Shown: one piece after another, positions 19,296-27,402 of the stretch | How positions within the stretch are numbered: position 1 is the stretch's first letter | Layout: every line of letters starts with the position of its first letter | NCBI GenBank assembly: GCA_903845345.1 | Contig: CAIMXF010000343.1 | Location: forward strand, 1 to 45,773 | Length of the DNA: 45,773 nucleotides | Direction: 5' to 3' | Origin: an uncultured beta proteobacterium | GTDB lineage: Bacteria > Pseudomonadota > Gammaproteobacteria > Burkholderiales > Burkholderiaceae_C | Translations under genes and position numbers: made by a program | Notes under the pieces: generated by a model | The model's database searches: none | Told to the model about the DNA's origin: nothing | The model's input: only the letters and a program-made list of their open reading frames with translations

Positions 19296-20002
19296 CGCTG
19301 TTCGCGCTCCTGTCCCTGCTGCTGTTCGCGGCCACGCTGGCCATCCTCGTGTGGCGCGGCCCCGCCGTCGCCCACGTCACCGACGCGGACACCGCCGCCG
19401 AGGCCGTCACGCGCCCGACGCGCGGGCTGGTCCTGGGGCTGGCGCTGCTGGTCGCGATCGTCGCCGGCGCCGGGTACGCCTGGGTCGGCTCGCCGCGCCT
19501 GCTGCCGGTGACGCCCGACGTGCCGCCCGGCCCCGGGCCCGCGGCCGACGCGCAGGTGGCCGAGGTGCAGGCGCGTGCCGAGAAGCACCCCGACGACGCC
19601 AACGCCTGGATGCAGGCCGCCCGGCTGCAGGTGATGCTCAACCACGGCCCGGAAGCCGTGGCCGACTACCGCCGCGTCTTGGCGCTGCGGCCCGACGACG
19701 CCAATGTGATGGCCGACCTGGCCGACCTGCTGGCCGCCACCGGCAACGGCGGGCTGGCCGGCGAGCCGATCCAGCTGGTCGAGCGCGCGCTGGCGATCGA
19801 CCCGAACCAGGTGAAGGCGCTGGCGCTCAAGGGCAGCTACGCCATGAGCCAGCGCGACTTCCGCACCGCGATCACCAGCTGGAACCACGCGATCACGGTG
19901 GCCCCGCCCGGCGACCCGATCGCCCAGTACCTGCGCGGGCAGCTGGACGAGCTGCGCGCGATGGCGCAAGGAGCGGCGTCGGCGCCGGCCGGCAACCCGT
20001 AA
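19292..20002 (+). CDS. ccmI: c-type cytochrome biogenesis protein CcmI
   Basis: CcmI is the apocytochrome chaperone of System I. The 236-aa product has two N-terminal TM segments flanking a short cytoplasmic loop (residues about 2-22 and 45-65). A periplasmic TPR domain follows: DDANAWMQAARLQVMLNHGPEAVADYRRVLALRP, NQVKALALKGSYAMSQRDFRTAITSWNHAI. This closes the complete ccmABCDEFGHI operon. Confidence 0.92.
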   Translation: MTLFALLSLLLFAATLAILVWRGPAVAHVTDADTAAEAVTRPTRGLVLGLALLVAIVAGAGYAWVGSPRLLPVTPDVPPGPGPAADAQVAEVQARAEKHPDDANAWMQAARLQVMLNHGPEAVADYRRVLALRPDDANVMADLADLLAATGNGGLAGEPIQLVERALAIDPNQVKALALKGSYAMSQRDFRTAITSWNHAITVAPPGDPIAQYLRGQLDELRAMAQGAASAPAGNP

Positions 20003-20029
20003 GTCAGCACACGCGATCATGCTCATCGG

Positions 20030-20052
20030 ACGGCGCCCTCGGGCGCCGTTTT
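20030..20052 (+). terminator. Rho-independent terminator of the ccm operon
   Basis: ACGGCGCCC-TC-GGGCGCCGT is a 9-bp perfect stem followed by TTTCC, 28 bases after the ccmI stop. It isolates the ccm operon from apbE and the downstream cluster, so the two units probably have separate promoters. Confidence 0.85.
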
Positions 20053-20380
20053 CCTTGGCGGCCGCGCTTCGCAGATTTCGTGCAGAAGCGCACGGTCGGG
20101 CTGGATTTGCGTTGCGTTTGCACACAACTGAGGCCCGGTCCCTCCTAACAGAACATCTGGTTACCGATTACCCGCCGGGCGAAACAGTGCGACCAAAAAT
20201 ACGGCACTTTTTCACGCTTCGCCAAAGCTCTTCACTGCGAAGATGCGCTCCAAGCGGCTGGAAGTGCAATCCGCATGCCTGCCGCGCACCCCTTTTCAGG
20301 GGATGCCCCGCCAAATCCACAACAACGATCTGCGTCTTCCTCAGGGTCCCGCGAACCATCCGGTTCCGGGTCAAGCTTCC
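20053..20380 (+). other. Intergenic leader upstream of apbE (no gene seen)
   Basis: These roughly 330 bases are markedly more AT-rich in places than their surroundings, for example ACCAAAAATACGGCACTTTTTCACG near 20190-20215. They carry a TTACC-GATTACC direct repeat near 20161 and a CCCC-TTTTCA-GGGG hairpin near 20290. I expect the promoter and a 5' leader of the apbE cluster here. I recognise no riboswitch class (the FMN-riboswitch core is absent) and cannot name -35/-10 boxes with confidence. An in-frame ATG at 20243 could extend ApbE by 46 residues, but that extension looks non-coding. Confidence 0.4.
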
Positions 20381-21352
20381 ATGACCAGCCACTCGCCCGT
20401 CACCGCCGCTTCGCCGTCGCCGACATCCGTCCGGGGTGCCGGCGCGGGCTGGTACCGGCGCGAGGAGGCGATCATGGGCACGTCCGTCGAGGTCGAACTG
20501 CATGCGGCGAGCCGCGCGGACGCCGAAGCGGCGATCGCGGCGGTGATGTCGGAGATGCACCGCATCGACGCGACGATGAGCCCGCACAAGGCCACGTCCG
20601 AGCTGTCCATCATCAACGCGCACGCGGCCGACGGGCCGGTCACCGTCAGCGAAGGCCTGTTCGGCCTGCTGTCGCGCGCGCTGGCGTTCTCGAAGCTGTC
20701 GGGCGGCGCGTTCGACATCACCTTCGCCAGCGCCGGCAACCTCTACGACTACCGCGCCGGCGTCGCGCCCGACGCGTCCGCCCTGGGCGACGTGCTGTCG
20801 CTGATCGACTGGCGCCACGTGCAGCTGGACCCGAACGCCCGCAGCGTGCGCTTCGCGCGCCGCGGCGTGCGCATCGACCTCGGCGGCTTCGCCAAGGGCC
20901 ATGCCGTCGACAACGCCGTCGCCATCCTGCGCCGGCTGGGCATCGCCCACGCGATGGTGGCCGCCGGCGGCGACAGCCACGTGATGGGCGCGCGCGGCGA
21001 CCGGCCGTGGACGGTGGCCATCCGCGACCCGCGCCGCGAAGGCGCCGTGGTGGCGGTGCTGCCGCTGGAAGACGTGTCGATCTCGACCTCGGGCGACTAC
21101 GAGCGCTTCTTCGAGCGCGACGGCGTCCGTTGCCACCACCTGCTCGACCCGCGCACCGGCCGCTCGCCCGCCGGCGTGCGCAGCGTGACCATCATCGCCG
21201 ACGACGGCCTGACCACGGAGGCGTTCTCGAAGACCGTCTTCGTGCTGGGCGTCGAAGAAGGACTGCGCTTCGTCGAGGCCCACTCGGGCATCGACGCGGT
21301 GATCGTGGATGCGCAGGGCGCACTGCACTACTCCGCCGGCCTGCTCGGTTAG
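20381..21352 (+). CDS. apbE: FAD:protein FMN transferase (ApbE family)
   Basis: ApbE enzymes cleave FAD and attach FMN to Ser/Thr of extracytoplasmic proteins. The 323-aa product shows the family motifs: GTSVEVELHA, DITFASAGNL, IDLGGFAKGHAVD, MVAAGGDSHVMG, SISTSGDYERFF and HHLLDPRTGRSPAGVRSVTI. Two points are odd. First, I see no Sec, Tat or lipoprotein signal from either ATG 20381 or ATG 20243, although most ApbE act in the periplasm. Second, the usual ADALxTA metal-binding motif reads TEAFSKT, with Asp to Glu and Thr to Lys. It is the first gene of the 18-kb envelope cluster, so its target is probably encoded nearby. The fold call is firm; activity is less sure. Confidence 0.88.
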   Translation: MTSHSPVTAASPSPTSVRGAGAGWYRREEAIMGTSVEVELHAASRADAEAAIAAVMSEMHRIDATMSPHKATSELSIINAHAADGPVTVSEGLFGLLSRALAFSKLSGGAFDITFASAGNLYDYRAGVAPDASALGDVLSLIDWRHVQLDPNARSVRFARRGVRIDLGGFAKGHAVDNAVAILRRLGIAHAMVAAGGDSHVMGARGDRPWTVAIRDPRREGAVVAVLPLEDVSISTSGDYERFFERDGVRCHHLLDPRTGRSPAGVRSVTIIADDGLTTEAFSKTVFVLGVEEGLRFVEAHSGIDAVIVDAQGALHYSAGLLG

Positions 21353-21391
21353 CAGGCGCGGACGACGAATACCCCAAGGAAAGAGGCCCTC

Positions 21392-24300
21392 ATGAAGCTG
21401 CCGATCATGTTCTCGACGCGCTCCCTGCTCGGATGCGCCGGCGCACTCGCCGCCGCCGGCGTCCTGTCGCTCGCCGCCTGCGGAGGCGGCTCGAAGACCG
21501 AGTCGAACACCGTCACCGTGCAGGGCGACGTGCCCATCGCGTATGCCAAGCGCGTCAACACGATCGCGCTGAACCCGACCAACTCCGGGCCGTCCGCCGA
21601 CGGCGGCGACCTGATGATCCGCGAGAAGTCCTCGCCGAGCGCGCCCGAGCACAACATGACGGCGCAGTTCACGATGGGCAAGGGCGACGTCCAGACGCCC
21701 GAGGTGTCGTGGGACGGCAAGAAGATCCTGTTCTCGATGCGCTGCAACGCCGCCAACGCGGTGACGATCGGCGGCGTGCCGGCCTGCACCGGCCGCTGGA
21801 ACATCTGGGAATACGACATGACCACCGGCGGCCTGACCGGCGGCACGTTCCGGCGCATCACGTCGTCCGCCGGCGACGACGACATCCACCCGGTCTACCT
21901 GCCCGCGGGGCAGGGCATCGTGTTCACGTCGAACCGCCAGACCGAGTCCATGCCGAACCAGGCGCTGGGCCACAGCTACTACGCGCTGGACGAATACGAG
22001 CGCGAACGCGTGTCCAACCTGCACACGATGGCCCTGGACGGCAGCAACATCACGCAGATCTCGTTCAACCAGAGCCACGACCGCAACCCCGTCATCCGGC
22101 CGAACGGCCAGATCATGTTCTCGCGCTGGGACCACGTCGGCGGCCGCAACCACTTCAAGGTGTTCACGGTCAACCCGGACGGCACCGACATGTTCGTGCT
22201 GTACGGCTCGCACAGCGACGGCAACAGCTTCCTGCACCCGCGCGACATGGATCCGAACGGCAAGTACGCGGGCTTCCTGACGGCCGACGTGATGCCGCTG
22301 CAGCGCACGCAGGAAGGCGGCGCGCTGATGATGGTCGACGCGGCGCACTACTCCGAGCAGAACACGCCGGCGACGCCGGCCGTGCCCGCCACGGGCGGCG
22401 AGGTGCAGGCCACGACCACGCAGATCACGCTCGACGAAGGCCTGTCGATTTACGGCCGCATCACCTCGCCGTACCCGCTGTGGGACGGCACCGATCGCGT
22501 GCTGATGTCGTACCGGCCGTGCGAGGTGACCAACAACGGCGTCGTCGTGCCGTGCTCCACGCTCAGCGCCGACGAGATCGCCCTGCTGTCCGACATGGAC
22601 CGGTCGGTGGCCGACGTCGCGGCCGATCCGATCAAGAACAACGTGCCGCCGCCGTACGCGGTCTACATGTTCGACCCGGCCAACCAGTCGATGCTGCCCA
22701 TCGCCACGCCGCCCGCCGGCTTCATGTACGTCGACCCGGTCGCCATCCAGGCGCGCACCGAGCCGGCCACCAGCTCGCCCGCGGCGCTCGACTCGACCCT
22801 CGCGTCGCAGCACATGGGCACGCTCGACGTGCGCAGCGTCTACGACACCGACGGCCTGGGCCGCATGGGCGAAGGCATGCTGACCGCCTCCGACGCGAAT
22901 GCCGGCTGCACCGCGCCGCTGATCCCGCAGACGAAGCCGATCGACGTCAACGACACGCGTGCCTCGGTCGCCGACATCAACCTCATCAAGGATCCGGCCA
23001 ACGCGGCCTACAACTGCGCGCCGGCGCGCTTCATCCGCGCGGTGCGCGCGGTGGCCCCGCCCACCAACATGATGAAGATGCGCAGTTCGCTGGGCGAGAC
23101 CGACTTCGAGGCCCAGCAGGTGCTCGGCTACGCGCCGATCGAACCCGATGGCTCGTTCAAGCTGAACGTGCCGGCCGACACGCCGATCGCGCTGGCCGTG
23201 ATCGACGCGCAAGGCCGCGCGCTGCAGACGCACACCAACTGGATCCAGGTGCGCCCCGGCGAACGCCGCACCTGCGACGGCTGCCACAGCCCGCGCCGCG
23301 GCGCGCCGATCAACTCGGGCGCGATCGCCAACACCGTGCCCGCGGGCATCCTGGCCTCGATGGCCGCCGCGCACCAGTCCGGCGAGACGATGGCCGACAC
23401 GCACGTGCGGCTCGACCCGACGGCCGCGATGCTCAAGCCCGACATGGTGTCCACCGACATCTGGGCCGACACGACCAAGGCCGGCGTCACCGCCCGCCCG
23501 GCCGTCGCGCTGCGCTACACCGGCAACCCGAACCCCGCCGACGACCTCGTCACGCCGGCACCGGTCAACGGCGTCATCAACTACCCGACGCACATCCAGC
23601 CACTGTGGACGCGCGATCGCGGCGCCAACACCTGCACCTCGTGCCACAACATCTCCGACCACACCGACCTGAGCGCCACCATCGGCGGCGACGGGCGCGT
23701 CGTGTCGTACGACCGGCTGATGATCGGCGACCCGCAGCTCGACTCGTCCGGCCGCCCGATCATCTTCTTCGATGACGGCGTGCCGATGGTGCAGCGCCTG
23801 GACGCGCTGGTGAACACCGCCGCCAGCGAAGGAGAGGCCACGGGCCTGGCGCGCAAGAGCCGGCTGGTCGAGATCCTGTCGGGCCAGAACCTGATGTCCG
23901 ACGACGCCGCGAAGGCCGCGCATCCGAACCCGCCCTCGACCGCGCCGGATCACTCCAAGATGCTCAATCGCGCCGAGATGCGCCTGCTGGCCGAGTGGAT
24001 CGACACCGGCGGCAAGTACTACAACGACCCGTTCGACCCGACCAGCGGCACCCGCATCGTGCCGACGCTCGACGAGGACAGCTTCATCGCCTCGGTCTAC
24101 CCGATCGTCGAGAGCACCTGCGCGACCTGCCACATGGCCCATGGATCCACCAACACGCCCACCGGCGCGACCTCGTTCACCAACAACCGCTACGTGCTCA
24201 CCGGCGATCCCGATGGCGACTGGGGCGTGACGATGACGATGGTGTCCGACACCTGCCATCCGCCGGTGGACTACCTGCTGGCCAAGCCGTCGACCATCCC

Positions 24301-24406
24301 GCACCCGGACGGCGCGACCAGCCAGACCACTGCAGTACTGCCCGCGAACAGCGCGAACTATGCGACCATCGCCAACTGGATCGCAGCGGGCTGCCTGACT
24401 CCATGA
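21392..24406 (+). CDS. Tri-haem lipoprotein with PD40 propeller and hydrazine-synthase-alpha-like domain
   Basis: The 1004-aa product has a lipobox (LSLAAC, Cys30) and a Gly-rich start. Residues about 90-330 are TolB/PD40-like repeats (QTPEVSWDGKKILFSM, DDDIHPVYLPAGQGIVFTSN, DRNPVIRPNGQIMFSRW). The region around 560-632 matches the middle domain of hydrazine synthase alpha-like proteins (QQVLGYAPIEPDGSFKLNVPADTPIALAVID, then RPGERRTCDGCHSP). Haem-binding motifs are CDGCH (628), CTSCH (748) and CATCH (910); a fourth Cys-His (DTCHPP) is not CxxCH. I infer an outer-membrane-anchored c-type cytochrome that would need the ccm operon just upstream. The domain resemblance does not imply anammox chemistry. 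It overlaps the next gene by ATGA. Confidence 0.82.
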   Translation: MKLPIMFSTRSLLGCAGALAAAGVLSLAACGGGSKTESNTVTVQGDVPIAYAKRVNTIALNPTNSGPSADGGDLMIREKSSPSAPEHNMTAQFTMGKGDVQTPEVSWDGKKILFSMRCNAANAVTIGGVPACTGRWNIWEYDMTTGGLTGGTFRRITSSAGDDDIHPVYLPAGQGIVFTSNRQTESMPNQALGHSYYALDEYERERVSNLHTMALDGSNITQISFNQSHDRNPVIRPNGQIMFSRWDHVGGRNHFKVFTVNPDGTDMFVLYGSHSDGNSFLHPRDMDPNGKYAGFLTADVMPLQRTQEGGALMMVDAAHYSEQNTPATPAVPATGGEVQATTTQITLDEGLSIYGRITSPYPLWDGTDRVLMSYRPCEVTNNGVVVPCSTLSADEIALLSDMDRSVADVAADPIKNNVPPPYAVYMFDPANQSMLPIATPPAGFMYVDPVAIQARTEPATSSPAALDSTLASQHMGTLDVRSVYDTDGLGRMGEGMLTASDANAGCTAPLIPQTKPIDVNDTRASVADINLIKDPANAAYNCAPARFIRAVRAVAPPTNMMKMRSSLGETDFEAQQVLGYAPIEPDGSFKLNVPADTPIALAVIDAQGRALQTHTNWIQVRPGERRTCDGCHSPRRGAPINSGAIANTVPAGILASMAAAHQSGETMADTHVRLDPTAAMLKPDMVSTDIWADTTKAGVTARPAVALRYTGNPNPADDLVTPAPVNGVINYPTHIQPLWTRDRGANTCTSCHNISDHTDLSATIGGDGRVVSYDRLMIGDPQLDSSGRPIIFFDDGVPMVQRLDALVNTAASEGEATGLARKSRLVEILSGQNLMSDDAAKAAHPNPPSTAPDHSKMLNRAEMRLLAEWIDTGGKYYNDPFDPTSGTRIVPTLDEDSFIASVYPIVESTCATCHMAHGSTNTPTGATSFTNNRYVLTGDPDGDWGVTMTMVSDTCHPPVDYLLAKPSTIPHPDGATSQTTAVLPANSANYATIANWIAAGCLTP

Positions 24407-25062
24407 CGATGAAGCTCTCGAAGATGACTCTTTCTCTCGGCGTCCGCGCCGGCGCCATGGCGAACGCGACGCTCGCGGCCGCCCTGCTCGCCGGTTGCGG
24501 CGGCGGCGGCGACCCGCTGACCAACCCGGGCAACGTGACGAACCCGACGACCACCGGCGGCGCCTCGCTCGCGTTTCCCTATTTCGAGAAGTGCATCTTC
24601 CCGATCTTCCTGAAGCAGTTGCCCATCACGCAGAATGGCGTCACTTCGACGAACACCTGCGCGGGCTCGGGCTGCCATGACAGCAACACCGGCACCGGCG
24701 GCGCGTTGCGCGTGATCGTCGCGGCCTCCGCGGTGGCCGACTCCGACCTGACGGCCGCGGCGACCGACTCCGCCACGGCCACCGCGATTCGCGCCACGGA
24801 CATGTACAAGAACTTCTATTCGGCGCAGGGGGTCACCGTGTTCGGCAGCCCGCTGCAGAGCCGGCTGTTCGACAAGCCCCTTGTCCTCAACGTGCTGCAT
24901 GGCGGCGGCCGCATCTTCGCGAGCGAGGACGATCCGAACGCGAAGCTGATCAACTACTGGATCAGCCATCCCGTGCCCAACGGCCAGGACGAATTCAGCA
25001 GCTCCAGCTACAGCATGTTCACTCCTGCGGATCCGGCGACGGGTACGTGCAACACGCAATGA
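24403..25062 (+). CDS. Putative lipoprotein c-type cytochrome with CX4CH motif
   Basis: The 219-aa product has a clear lipobox (LLAGC, Cys32) followed by a Gly/Asn/Thr linker. A compact domain starts FPYFEKCIFPIFLKQL, like small cytochromes found with PD40/HZS-alpha-like proteins, and carries TCAGSGCHDS at 85-94. That is CX4CH rather than CxxCH; CX4CH binds haem in some multihaem cytochromes. The rest includes SRLFDKPLVLNVLHGGGRIF and INYWISHPVP, compatible with a distal haem ligand His or Met, but I cannot assign it. ATG 24403 overlaps the previous stop, and the stop overlaps the next start. It is probably a partner of the tri-haem lipoprotein. Confidence 0.7.
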   Translation: MTMKLSKMTLSLGVRAGAMANATLAAALLAGCGGGGDPLTNPGNVTNPTTTGGASLAFPYFEKCIFPIFLKQLPITQNGVTSTNTCAGSGCHDSNTGTGGALRVIVAASAVADSDLTAAATDSATATAIRATDMYKNFYSAQGVTVFGSPLQSRLFDKPLVLNVLHGGGRIFASEDDPNAKLINYWISHPVPNGQDEFSSSSYSMFTPADPATGTCNTQ

Positions 25063-26075
25063 ACGGCGTCCGCGCCGTGTCGTCGCCCTCCATGCCGCCC
25101 CGGGTGATCGCGGGCTTGCTGGCGTGCATGCTCGCGCTCGCCTGCGTGGGCGTGCGCGCGGCCGACGCGCCGACCCCGGCGCCCGTCGCCGCGGCTGCAT
25201 CGGCGCCCGCTCCGGTCGCCGCCGCGTCGGCGCCCGAGGCCGCGGCTTCCGCGCCTGCCGAGGCGGCGTCCGCGGTCGAGGCCAGGCCGTTGATCGCCAC
25301 GGTGCCGGTGCCCGGTTCGACGACGACCGTCGACATCCCCGCGCCGCTCGCGACCGTCTCGGCGCCGACGGTGCCGGTGGCCGACTCGGTGCCCGGCGGC
25401 GACAAGGTGGAGCGCGTGCAGGTCACCGATCCGTTCATCGAGCTGCACACGTTCCCGGGGCGCGGCTATCCGATCTTCTATGTCGCCGGCCGCGGCGAAT
25501 GGGTGTCCATCGAGCTGCGCCACACCGACTGGTACAAGGTGCGCACGGCCACCGGCAAGGTGGGCTGGGTCACGCGCACGCAGTTGCAGACCACGCTGGC
25601 CGAGAACGGCCTGCAGACCGACTTCGGCGACGTCGCCTTCAACGACTACCTGGCGCGCCGCTGGGAGCTCGGCGCGGGCTACGGCCGCTTCCACCAGGAG
25701 CCGATGATCAAGTTCTGGGTGTCGTTCCGACTCTCGGACACGCTCAGCCTCGAATCGACGCTGGGCCAGGTGCAGGGCGTGTTCTCCGGCACCTCGCTGT
25801 GGCACGTCAACCTGCAGGCCGAGCCCTGGTCCGACCAGCGCTTCTCGCCGTTCGCGGGCATCGGCATCGGGCAGTTCAAGAACATCCCGAACCAGAGCCT
25901 GGTCAACTTCCAGACCACCAACGCGCGCCTGGCGGACGCCATCGTCGGCGCGCGCTACCACCTCACCGATCGCTTCATGATCCGGGCCGACTACGCGATC
26001 TACACCGCGTTCGTGTCCGAACAGCGCTCGCTCGAGTACCGCGCGGCCACCGCCGGACTCTCCTTCTTCTTCTGA
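25059..26075 (+). CDS. SH3-domain outer-membrane beta-barrel protein
   Basis: The 338-aa product has a signal peptide (IAGLLACMLALACVGVRAA), then an Ala/Ser/Pro-rich linker of about 70 residues. A bacterial SH3 domain follows at about 125-185 (VTDPFIELHTFPGRGYPIFYVAGRGEWVSIELRHTDWYKV). The C-terminal half is a small beta-barrel resembling the Myxococcus-type outer membrane beta-barrel family (RRWELGAGYGRF, FSPFAGIGIGQFKN, FMIRADYAIYT) and ends GLSFFF, a C-terminal aromatic suited to BAM insertion. ATG 25059 overlaps the previous stop. Such SH3-plus-barrel proteins sit beside the next barrel gene in this kind of locus. I infer an outer-membrane station that contacts peptidoglycan or a periplasmic partner. 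Confidence 0.75.
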   Translation: MNGVRAVSSPSMPPRVIAGLLACMLALACVGVRAADAPTPAPVAAAASAPAPVAAASAPEAAASAPAEAASAVEARPLIATVPVPGSTTTVDIPAPLATVSAPTVPVADSVPGGDKVERVQVTDPFIELHTFPGRGYPIFYVAGRGEWVSIELRHTDWYKVRTATGKVGWVTRTQLQTTLAENGLQTDFGDVAFNDYLARRWELGAGYGRFHQEPMIKFWVSFRLSDTLSLESTLGQVQGVFSGTSLWHVNLQAEPWSDQRFSPFAGIGIGQFKNIPNQSLVNFQTTNARLADAIVGARYHLTDRFMIRADYAIYTAFVSEQRSLEYRAATAGLSFFF

Positions 26076-26085
26076 TGCGCCGCCC

Positions 26086-26793
26086 ATGACCGCCAAGAGC
26101 CGCTCCAAAACCGCCGCACCTCTCGCGAAGCTCGCCATCGCCGCGCGCATGGCCGCCGCCACGCTCTCCACCGCGTGCCTGCTCGCGCTGCTCGCGCACG
26201 GCAGCGCGCACGCGGCCGACGCGCCCGCCGCGGACACGCCCGACCAGGTGGTCGTGCCCGAGGTCGACCGCCGCGACGTGCACAAGCCGAAGTACCCGTC
26301 CAACGACTTCGAGATCGGCCTGTTCGGCGGCACCTACTCGTCGCAGAACTTCGGCACCGCGTTCGCCTGGGGCGGCCGGCTGGGCTACGACATCACCGAA
26401 GACTTCTTCGTCGAGGCCACCTACGGCAAGTCCAAGGTGAGCGACAAGGAGTTCCGGCAGATCCTGCCGGGCGGCATCTTCACGGCCGAACAGCAAAAGC
26501 TGAAGTACTACGACCTGTCGCTGGGCTGGAACTTCCTGCCGGGCGAGATCTTCATCGGCAAGAACTGGGCGAAGGCCTCGACGATGTACGCGATCGGCGG
26601 CATCGGCAGCACGTCCTTCGATTCGCAACGCATGCAGACCTGGAACTTCGGCCTGGGCGCCAAGCTGTTCCTGGCCGACTGGGTCGCGCTGCGTGCCGAC
26701 GTCCGCGACCACATCTACACGCTCGACTTGCTCGGCAAGCGCGGCTCCACGCAGAACCCCGAAGTCACGCTCGGATTCTCTTTCTTCTACTGA
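26086..26793 (+). CDS. Outer-membrane beta-barrel domain protein
   Basis: The 235-aa product has a long basic n-region, a signal peptide ending HGSAHAAD, and a short acidic segment (PEVDRRDVHKPKYPSNDFEIG). An eight-strand-type barrel follows: GLFGGTYSSQNFGTAFAWGGRLGYDITEDFFVEATYG, YYDLSLGWNFLPGEIFIG and LRADVRDHIYTLDLL. It ends LGFSFFY with a terminal aromatic. It resembles the OM beta-barrel family described around Myxococcus gliding and spore-coat loci, and the previous gene's barrel half. It follows that gene by 10 bases. I cannot say whether it forms a channel. Confidence 0.72.
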   Translation: MTAKSRSKTAAPLAKLAIAARMAAATLSTACLLALLAHGSAHAADAPAADTPDQVVVPEVDRRDVHKPKYPSNDFEIGLFGGTYSSQNFGTAFAWGGRLGYDITEDFFVEATYGKSKVSDKEFRQILPGGIFTAEQQKLKYYDLSLGWNFLPGEIFIGKNWAKASTMYAIGGIGSTSFDSQRMQTWNFGLGAKLFLADWVALRADVRDHIYTLDLLGKRGSTQNPEVTLGFSFFY

Positions 26794-26890
26794 CATTGCC
26801 GAACCCGCCCCGGCTTGATCGCTCGGTGCCGTCGTCGATATCCCTCACGACGCTTCCGTCTCCACCGTCCGTTCCAGCCAGGTGAACCCC

Positions 26891-27400
26891 ATGCGCATGA
26901 TCCGCTCCGTCTTTTCCGTCGTCGTGGCCGCCGTCCTTGCCACCGCCTGCCTCGCGGCGTCGGCCGCCTCGCCCGCGGCCAATGCCGTCGCGCCCGACTT
27001 CACCCTCCGCGGCGCCGACGGCCGCAACGTGCGCCTGGACGAACTGCGCGGGCAGGTCGTGCTGGTGAACTTCTGGGCCACCTGGTGCGGCCCGTGCCGC
27101 GAAGAGATGCCGCGCCTGGACGTGCTGTACCAGAGGTACCACAAGTCGGGTTTCGTGCTGCTGGGCGTCAACGTCGACGACGACCCGCGCACCGCGCTCG
27201 CCACGGCCGCCAAGCTGGGCGTGAGCTTCCCGGTGCTGCTCGACACCGACAAGAAGGTCAGCAAGCTGTACGACCTCAACACCATGCCGTCGACCCTGGT
27301 GATCGATCGCGACGGCAAGGTGCGCTACCTGACGCGCGGCTACCGCGCCGGCACGGAGCAGGACTACGAGCAGCAGATTCGCGGATTGCTGAAGGAATGA
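26891..27400 (+). CDS. Periplasmic TlpA/ResA-type thioredoxin
   Basis: The 169-aa product (ATG 26891, preceded by AGGTG) has an N-terminal signal sequence, then a thioredoxin fold with APDFTLRGADGRNVRL, active site FWATWCGPCREEMP and cis-Pro loop NTMPSTLVIDRDGKVRYL. TlpA/ResA proteins act as periplasmic thiol reductants, for example for apocytochromes. LATAC at the signal end might be a weak lipobox, so it may be anchored. The track's GTG 26882 is an alternative start. It is translationally coupled (ATGA) to the DUF4266 gene, suggesting that the Cys-rich DUF4266 tail or the nearby haem motifs are its substrate; that is inference. Confidence 0.85.
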   Translation: MRMIRSVFSVVVAAVLATACLAASAASPAANAVAPDFTLRGADGRNVRLDELRGQVVLVNFWATWCGPCREEMPRLDVLYQRYHKSGFVLLGVNVDDDPRTALATAAKLGVSFPVLLDTDKKVSKLYDLNTMPSTLVIDRDGKVRYLTRGYRAGTEQDYEQQIRGLLKE

Positions 27401-27402
27401 CG

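Noticed and set aside
20053-20380. FMN riboswitch upstream of apbE
   Set aside because: The conserved AGGATCTTCGGGGC-type core and multi-helix layout are not present. Only short hairpins are seen.
24247-24265. Fourth Cys-His (SDTCHPP) in the tri-haem lipoprotein
   Set aside because: No second Cys at the right distance upstream, so it is not counted as a haem-binding motif.
20168-24304. 1378-codon minus-strand ORF
   Set aside because: It is antisense to apbE and the tri-haem lipoprotein, rich in Arg/His/Val/Gly repeats, and has no domain. It is the usual shadow of high-GC3 genes on the opposite strand.
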